Position numbers and translations under genes: made by a program. The notes under the pieces are model-generated. The model was not told where the DNA came from, did not search any database, and saw nothing but the letters and a program-made list of their open reading frames with translations. Positions 58,001 through 64,000 of a stretch of 64,000 nucleotides of DNA are shown here, in pieces (the stretch's first letter is position 1; every line of letters begins with the position of its first letter). The stretch spans positions 208,520-272,519 of the forward strand of contig CH003293.1 in NCBI GenBank assembly GCA_000149265.1, in the 5' to 3' direction. This DNA comes from Ciona savignyi. Its lineage: Eukaryota > Chordata > Ascidiacea > Phlebobranchia > Cionidae.

Positions 58001-60793
58001 TATTATACGCAACTCGTGGCGCATAAATATATTTATTTAAATGGCGGTTTACCAAATTGTAACAATTGTGAAGCAATTCGCTTTATCAGTATTTGCTGCT
58101 ATTTCTTTAGGAAAATTATTAAAACAGGATATCTAGAACTGGTTTATTTAAAAACTGGAGCTTAACGTCACCCTATTTAAAAAGCCCTATGGAAATGTTA
58201 ATTTTAACAATTACAACTGCATGACCTAATACAAACTGCGATGCAAGCGCATATTGTCAGTTCAGGTTGCGGTGGGGCAGAATTTAATTCACAACCCAAG
58301 ATTTATTTTCAGACGAAACCATTAGATAAAACAGCGAGAAATACTTTCAACAGTATTCCCAAACATTTTTTGACCAGGGTTGTTTCAATTTGACCAGCAC
58401 TGTTTGTTTGCTATATGACTAATATAGATGACTAACCTCTTCTTTGGTTTTTGCAATTTTCACTGGTTTGATCGTTGCGGTTTTATCTCCCTGTATTACA
58501 AAAAGTGAGGTTTTAACTAATACTTTGATTACTTATTCAATATAATGTTGGTACGTGCTTTAACCAGCACTGAACATTAAATAAATCAAGTAGATTTGGG
58601 GTTTTTGTTGCTTTTGGCACTGTTGTCCGACCGACAATTAGACAGCGGTTCCCTTAGTTTGTCCATGATGCAGAAATTAGTGAGTACCAATTAAAAAACC
58701 ATTGTCCTGAAACAATGCATTCAAAACACAGTCAACTTTGTGGTATTTGAACCAATGTAGCAGTATGCAATTTTAAAGGAGTGACTGTTACTACAGGATC
58801 GCTTGTATGACTTAAAACGAGCGCTTGGGACCTTAATCCTAACCCTCCAAGCGATCACATATGAATATTAACTGCGCATGTTTCAAGTGCTTTTATGACT
58901 TGGAAGATTGTGGTTACAAGTTGCATTTTAATGTTGTGGAAGGTTGTTTATTGTAAAAAGTTTTTAACCTTTTATAATTACAGCAACATCATTTCACTTG
59001 GTTAAACACATATACTTGAATTAATTTCTAATAATGTGTAATACTAGTCTTCCGGCTTGAAGCCCTTGGTATTAGGTCCCAAAATACACTAACAAGCGGG
59101 ACAGGAGGAGTGGGAAGGGACAACTTTTTGTCACTAACATTGGGGCAAATTAGGAGGGAAAGTCGGAAGGAAGGAAACTGCACATTAAAATGAATATTAG
59201 GCCATTAAGTTCGTTTTAAACATGGGGTTAGAGTTAGTAGTTCTGAGGTTAAGATTATTGTTTAGGTAAGGGGTAAAATTTAATTTCCATAGTTGTGGGG
59301 AAAAAACTAAGAGGGAAAGTGGACATGGAGGAAACTGCTCACTTAAATAAAGATTAGGAAATTAGAGTTAGTTTTAAACATGGGGTTGGAGTTACGGTTA
59401 GTTCTAGGGTTGAATGTATAGGGTTTAAAGTATTTCCCGTAATTCGGGTCCCTTTATTTTGTACAGGTCCGCTAGGTTCGCTATGTCCAACGCTGGGTCC
59501 GGCGCTAGGTCCAGTGTCATGCCCTAAACACTAATCTCAACGCCAGAACTAACCCTAACTCCAACCCCATGTTTAAAACTAACTCTAGCGCACCTAACTT
59601 GGACCTAGCGGACCTGTACAAAATAGAGGGACCGCGTAATTCTAGTGAGCAGTTTCCCTCCTTTCCGCTTTTCCTTCTTTCAGTGTTGGCTTAGTTGTGG
59701 TGAGCAGTTTTCCTTCTTTCCTCCTTTTAGTATCGCCCATTAAAATGAGCGGGACAGTGTATAACAGTGATGGCGAACCTATGGCACGCGAGATCATAAA
59801 TACTGGCATGCGACGCATTCCGAAAAAACGGCGCAAAATGTTTTTTATTACAAACTTACGGCAAACTTTTAACCTATTTTTATTCAAAACCAGGTTAGAT
59901 TAAAGCTCTTGTGGAATTTTATGTTATACAGTTATTATCTCGCTTAGTTTATTAAATATTTCCACGGATCAGTTGTTCTTGAAAAGATGCCAAGTGAAAA
60001 GTTACAATCACATAATGAATCCATTATTACGTATGCACCTGCCAATGACGACACAGTGTCATTTTACCAAGACAGTTATAGTTTTTTAAGATCGCTTAGG
60101 TCTTCATAACTTTACTCAGCAATTGTATCATGAGGGAAGACCGAATTTTGCCTGGAGGTGCCTGAAACAAAGCGATAGTAGGCCTATAGTCGTCCGTTGG
60201 CTACGCGTGATCTTTTTACCACAAGTTTTGGCCGCGGTAGTTTGTGTCTAATCTAAACGTTTTCGTTTATTGAAAACTGATGTTTATAAAACGGCTGGCA
60301 CGCCGGGACAGACAAATTCATTTCAGGCTACAAATGTGGCACGCGGCGTCGAAAAGGTTCGCCATCACTAGTGTATAATATATAATCTTATAACCCGCCA
60401 GACTGTTTTGCAGATTGGTAAAGCGCCAAAATACAACTAACGTGCTTTTCAAACTGCTCAGGAGATAGTTACTAACATGTCGATGATAGGTAAAAATATA
60501 GAAAAAAAAAATAAAAAAGATTCGGTCAAGTATTAGGACTAGGGTTAGTTTTGAGGTTGAGATTGTAAGCAGAGATTACTTTCCATGTATTTAGTTAGCA
60601 GTATATTGAATTAAATTAAAAACTATATAGCACAATAAACCACTGTGCAGAAGTTAATAGGTTTACAAAAGATTAGTGTAAATCTACACATTTCTACATT
60701 AGGTATGAACTACTGGAAAAAAAAAACTTTCGTTAGGTTGTTAAGAAAGTGAAAAACATATCCCACCTTTGATTTTTTCTTCAGTTGAACCAT
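52017..60793 (-). CDS. NCL: Nucleolin-like protein: acidic repeats, three RRMs, two Gly/Arg-rich segments
   Basis: Nucleolin acts in the nucleolus in rRNA transcription and processing. Fifteen exons, minus strand: 60793-60767, 58490-58437, 55994-55869, 55717-55628, 55488-55393, 55157-55077, 54842-54765, 54510-54429, 54275-54164, 54107-53983, 53688-53535, 53429-53206, 52862-52733, 52469-52321, 52150-52017. Phases agree: 1,662 nt, 553 residues. It starts MVQLKKKSK. Five phase-0 exons carry Asp/Glu tracts (28-184). RRM1 is about 212-285. RRM2 is about 301-380, with RNP2 LFIKNLPY and RNP1 KGMAFIEF. A first Gly/Arg segment is about 382-414. RRM3 is about 421-500, with RNP2 LFVKGI and RNP1 FAYVEF. 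A second Gly/Arg segment follows to about 530, then a tail ending KFNDSD. Vertebrate nucleolin has four RRMs and one terminal Gly/Arg region. Exact orthology is therefore less sure than family. Confidence 0.9.
54765..55994 (-). repeat. Array of five acidic exons in the nucleolin-like gene
   Basis: Exons 55994-55869, 55717-55628, 55488-55393, 55157-55077 and 54842-54765 are 126, 90, 96, 81 and 78 nt. All are phase 0 at both ends, and all have a basic start (e.g. TKKAAKEE, VKAASKDE, TDAKKSKTE) followed by an Asp/Glu run. This fits exon duplication of a basic-acidic module, any of which could be skipped without changing frame. Confidence 0.85.
56584..57692. mobile_element. hAT-type DNA transposon (non-autonomous), element 1
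   Basis: A 1,109-bp insertion in the nucleolin-like intron 2. The ends are TAGGGATGCACAATATA and its near-exact inverse TATATTGTGCATCCCTA. It is flanked by the 8-bp duplication TTTATATC (56576-56583 and 57693-57700), the hAT hallmark. Sub-terminal arrays of TTCGAAT/TTCTAGAA motifs lie inside both ends. The minus-strand frame 57396-57094 (100 codons) is not a transposase I can recognise. Confidence 0.9.
59057..59745. repeat. Fold-back repeat in nucleolin-like intron 1
   Basis: Two direct copies of a unit with 'ttttaaacatggggtt' and 'gaaactgc' (about 59150-59280 and 59300-59440) face an inverted arm at 59520-59690 with 'ccccatgtttaaaactaac'. The centre is an inverted pair, 'ttttgtacaggtccgctagg' near 59457 against 'cctagcggacctgtacaaaa' near 59605. 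A related piece is at 23417-23590. Confidence 0.7.
59765..60370. mobile_element. hAT-type MITE, element 2
   Basis: A 606-bp insertion directly next to the fold-back. It begins CAGTGATGGCGAACC and ends GGTTCGCCATCACTA, an inverted repeat with one terminal mismatch. The flanks carry the 8-bp duplication GTGTATAA (59757-59764 and 60371-60378). There is no coding capacity. Confidence 0.9.
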
Positions 60794-62961
60794 TTTAAAG
60801 TTTACAGCTAAGATGATTAAAACTTCGTAATGTTTGGGCTTAGCCTATTTTGGTTTTAAACAATTTCAATTTAAAAAGACAAGAATAGACCAAATCTTCT
60901 GTAAAATAACATACAATAATCCACGTTAAAATATTTTAGTGCCGAATATAAATCAAAATATCGTATATTATTGATCAAGTATTTAGACTCGCACTCACGA
61001 AAATTTCACAAACTTACCAACCATCAACACGATGTTGAAAAATGAAACGAACCACGTTTAGTTGGACCACGTGATGTATTTTCCATGGTATATTATATTT
61101 ATGTTTGAAAACTTGCAGGGGAGCAGAATTAAGAAATTTCCCGATGAATTCAGTGCTACGCTAACTTTGATTAAAAACAAAAGGCTACAAGCCGATTCTC
61201 TAATTTTATTGGTTTTTATTAGTTTATTATTGTCTAAATATACCATTTAATGTTTTTTTCTTGAAATTAATGATTCCTAAGTTTAGTAAGTTTAGTTCAT
61301 TTTATTCATTTTTTGCCCCAGTTTTAAAAATGGCAAACGAATAAAACCACGACACAGGAACGGAAAAAGACGGCAAAACGAACAGGCGTTAAAACACGCC
61401 ATTAAAAAAGGATATAAATTAATAAGGTTATATTTTCGCACACTAATCCATAATACCGCGAAGAGCTATATGTACAAAGCGTTTGAATATTTTAACTGGA
61501 TTTTCAGAAGACTATACTGGAAGATGCTACGTTTTTTGTTTATCCAGATGACTAGACTAAATTTTAGAAAATGTTAGAATAAATAAAACAAAATTATACA
61601 TCCAATAAAGATTATGTCTATCAAAACTATCTTTTTAAGGCCTTTTTGACATCTAATGTTTATAAATGCGGTCTGAAACTGTCACTCGTACAATCGGAAC
61701 TTTTCTCATTAAAACAGCTAGGATGCACAAATAACGACTTTATTTTGCGAAGCTAGCCACTATTATACTATTATAAAACTGCAGGGCTAAACAAGAACAG
61801 TGGCGAGCCCTAGCCTATGCTGCTTCCAATTGTACAAATTTTGGGGAATCACCACCATTGTTGCTTTGCAAAATGTTCATTTAAAAACCATGACTAAGGG
61901 CACCACCGCACATTGAGATTAAGTTAACTGGTTCTGTGACATATTTAGTTTCACCTTCTCATTAACATGGTTTAATGAATAAGACAGTTCGGGTATATCC
62001 CATTCACGTTCTACCGTGTTGACGTCGCCGTTTTTTGTCAACCTCTCTTCCAATAGGCAGATCAGCACAGGCAGTCCTTAACCCTACAGGTGGATATCGT
62101 CATACAATAACTCTGGTGTGTCTAACATGACAAACTTCTAAAACATTGTGCCAGCTAAAACAACTGCCGCAGCCCGCAGCATATCGTTCAACATGGGTAT
62201 GATCTTTTCTGTGCCAGTTTTTGGGGCAGAACTGTGTTGGATCTGAAAGTTTTACAAAATATTTCCTGAATAACTTTGTAGGCCTACTGGGGTAGGCCTA
62301 TGTGTGATTTCACCTGGAATATAAAATAATGCAAAAGTTATAATCGAGTTTTTTTCTGATTGACAAATTACATAAGGTGACACTAGAGATCTCTAAACTA
62401 TAGCATCTTTCATCATAACTTCCTGGAAGACAAGTTATTCGAACGCTTCATATATAATATATATGGTTTAACAACCGCAAAAGCTTATAGGCTGCATATA
62501 AACTATATGTATAATTAAAGTTATTTATAAGGGCTATAACATATGCAAAGGAATAATGTGAGCGTCTGTCTCGGTACCTGTTCGGTACTTTTTCTGTCAT
62601 GAAATTCAGTGCCGCACAATACGCACTTTATTATTTAACAAAGTGATAATCGACTGATACGATAGATGAATATATGTAACGAATTTTAATATTGTGACGA
62701 TTAAAAAATTACCAAATAACGCACCGTTATTCATTTTCCGCGCCAATACTCGAAAAAGTAGTTCGTGGGGTGTCGTGCGCCACATTGTATACATTGGGTG
62801 CACCGTAACAACTTTTTACTAGGGTTGTATTTTGTTTTGCCTAATATGATTTTTTATTGTTACAGGTTAAACTTAAACCTTGTGAACTTGAACGAAGCCT
62901 TCTATGTTACCAAGTATCATTTAATAAGTATCTCATTTTCTGCAACGCGCAACTTTATAAC
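60794..62961. other. Intergenic, nucleolin-like 5' end to MCPH1-like gene
   Basis: AT-rich with no supported gene. An acceptor (tattgttacag) before 62866 suggests that an untranslated exon lies upstream, perhaps ending at the GTAACA near 62804. The two genes are divergent. Confidence 0.5.
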
Positions 62962-63946
62962 ATGGAAAAGCAGCTTTTTAAAAAAAATCTGGAAAAAGGA
63001 ACTACAGAAAATAAGCAGGGCACAGCACAAGCTTTTACAAGTGAAGGAGGCACCAATTCTACAATGCTTTTAGACAAAAATGAACTTAGCAATACTGTGT
63101 TTAATTCACCCAATTTCAAGTAGGATACATTAAAGTATATAATACCAAATTTCTTAATACATATGTTTTATAGGGTTGTGCATATCTTAAGATTTATCGT
63201 TTTAAGTTTGTGCAACTACCCGTCTGATTGATTGTCTTTTATAAATTAGTGCGTCATCTTTCAGTCAAGGGTTGTATCCTCCGGCAATGCATTTAACGGA
63301 CATTTCCCAAACCCTGACAATTGCCTGTGTGTTAATATGCTGTGCATTTCTCCATTCACGGGAATAAGCATGTATATCCATGGAAATAAGCATGTATAGA
63401 GTCTGTATTATCACACCATATATTATAATATTGTTAAGTACAGTACCATGTGCTATCAGTTCAAGTTTAATGATTCGATTTGTGCTTTGTTAAAGCAGCG
63501 TAACTAAGTAACCTAGATTTAGTTACTTTAAATATGTTGTTCCACATAATAAAATATTTGGGTAACTTTGTTTCTGTAATTTCCTGGTTAACTTGGTCTC
63601 ATTTTTGTTATCTGGGAATAAAAATAAGTACAATTTTTTTAACTTGCAAGCCGGATTTTTCGCCTATGATTATAGTTTTTTTTACTTTATAATACCAGTC
63701 TCATGTTGCAGTGTATAATGATTATTATATTTTGTTCTTAGAGCTCCATCAATGCCAACTACTCCATCAAGTGGTGCTGCTATGAGTCCATTTAACCAAG
63801 CCAAGATTGATTCACCCTTTATTCAAAAAATCCCACAATCCAACATATTAAATGGATGCCATTGTTTTATCGATATATGGTCAAGAGATGGCAATGACAA
63901 TCGATCCTCAGTTTTCGGAAGGATTCTAAAAAGAATGGGTGCAACG
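62962..63946 (+). CDS. MCPH1: Probable microcephalin (MCPH1), first exons only
   Basis: Two exons join in phase: 62962-63119 (ATG MEKQLFKKNLEKG... ending NSPNF) and 63742-63946 (APSMPTTPSSGAAMSPFNQ... ending RMGAT). The second contains GCHCFIDIWSRDGNDN and FGRILKRMGAT, which align with the start of the first BRCT domain of MCPH1 (VEVWSSNGTENY ... MGAKV in human). MCPH1 acts in chromosome condensation control and the DNA-damage response. The gene continues past 64000, so the rest of BRCT1 is not visible. The N-terminal extension before the BRCT is long for MCPH1, and the start could lie upstream. Another BRCT protein cannot be excluded. Confidence 0.65.
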
Positions 63947-64000
63947 GTGGGTTTTTATGTCTGAAATTGATTTATAGCCTATGGAAAGCTTTTTGGTATC

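Overview
The window is eukaryotic nuclear DNA, AT-rich and gene-dense, with short introns bounded by GT/AG. The deuterostome protein set (MON2, ECT2, RMND5, LAMP family, HES, nucleolin, microcephalin), the small introns and the compact spacing suggest a tunicate such as Ciona. That assignment is an inference. All exon models were traced by hand from splice signals, reading phase and remembered family motifs; no search was run.

Layout. 1-2.4 kb: repeats (SINE copies and a small tandem array). 2.4-7.3 kb (-): intronless MON2 whose frame breaks once at a homopolymer. 7.3-11.1 kb: intergenic. 11.1-22.1 kb (-): a complete 20-coding-exon ECT2 RhoGEF gene, head-to-head with an intronless RMND5 gene (24.7-25.9 kb, +). 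26.4-42 kb (+): two adjacent LAMP-family genes. 44.0-48.5 kb (-): a six-exon HES bHLH repressor with a long upstream region holding Su(H)-type sites. 52.0-60.8 kb (-): a 15-exon nucleolin-like gene whose first two large introns carry hAT-type elements and a fold-back repeat. 63-64 kb (+): the first exons of a probable microcephalin (MCPH1) gene that runs off the window.

The most unusual locus is the LAMP pair. Gene 1 is mucin-like (17 five-residue coding repeats) with one LAMP domain, and has two candidate alternative membrane/tail exons. Gene 2 encodes six LAMP luminal domains arranged as three two-domain units separated by Thr/Pro hinges, then three tandem candidate membrane/tail exons in the same splice phase. 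Each tail exon carries the last cysteine of the last domain, a hydrophobic membrane segment and, in most cases, a Tyr-based sorting signal. This resembles vertebrate LAMP2 A/B/C tail choice laid over a tripled ectodomain. Gene 2 has no convincing signal-peptide exon of its own, so it may share the 5' end of gene 1.

The other genes are housekeeping or cell-cycle functions (Golgi/endosome trafficking, cytokinesis, CTLH ubiquitin ligase, ribosome biogenesis, chromosome condensation/DNA damage) plus one Notch-type transcription factor. They do not form a single pathway.
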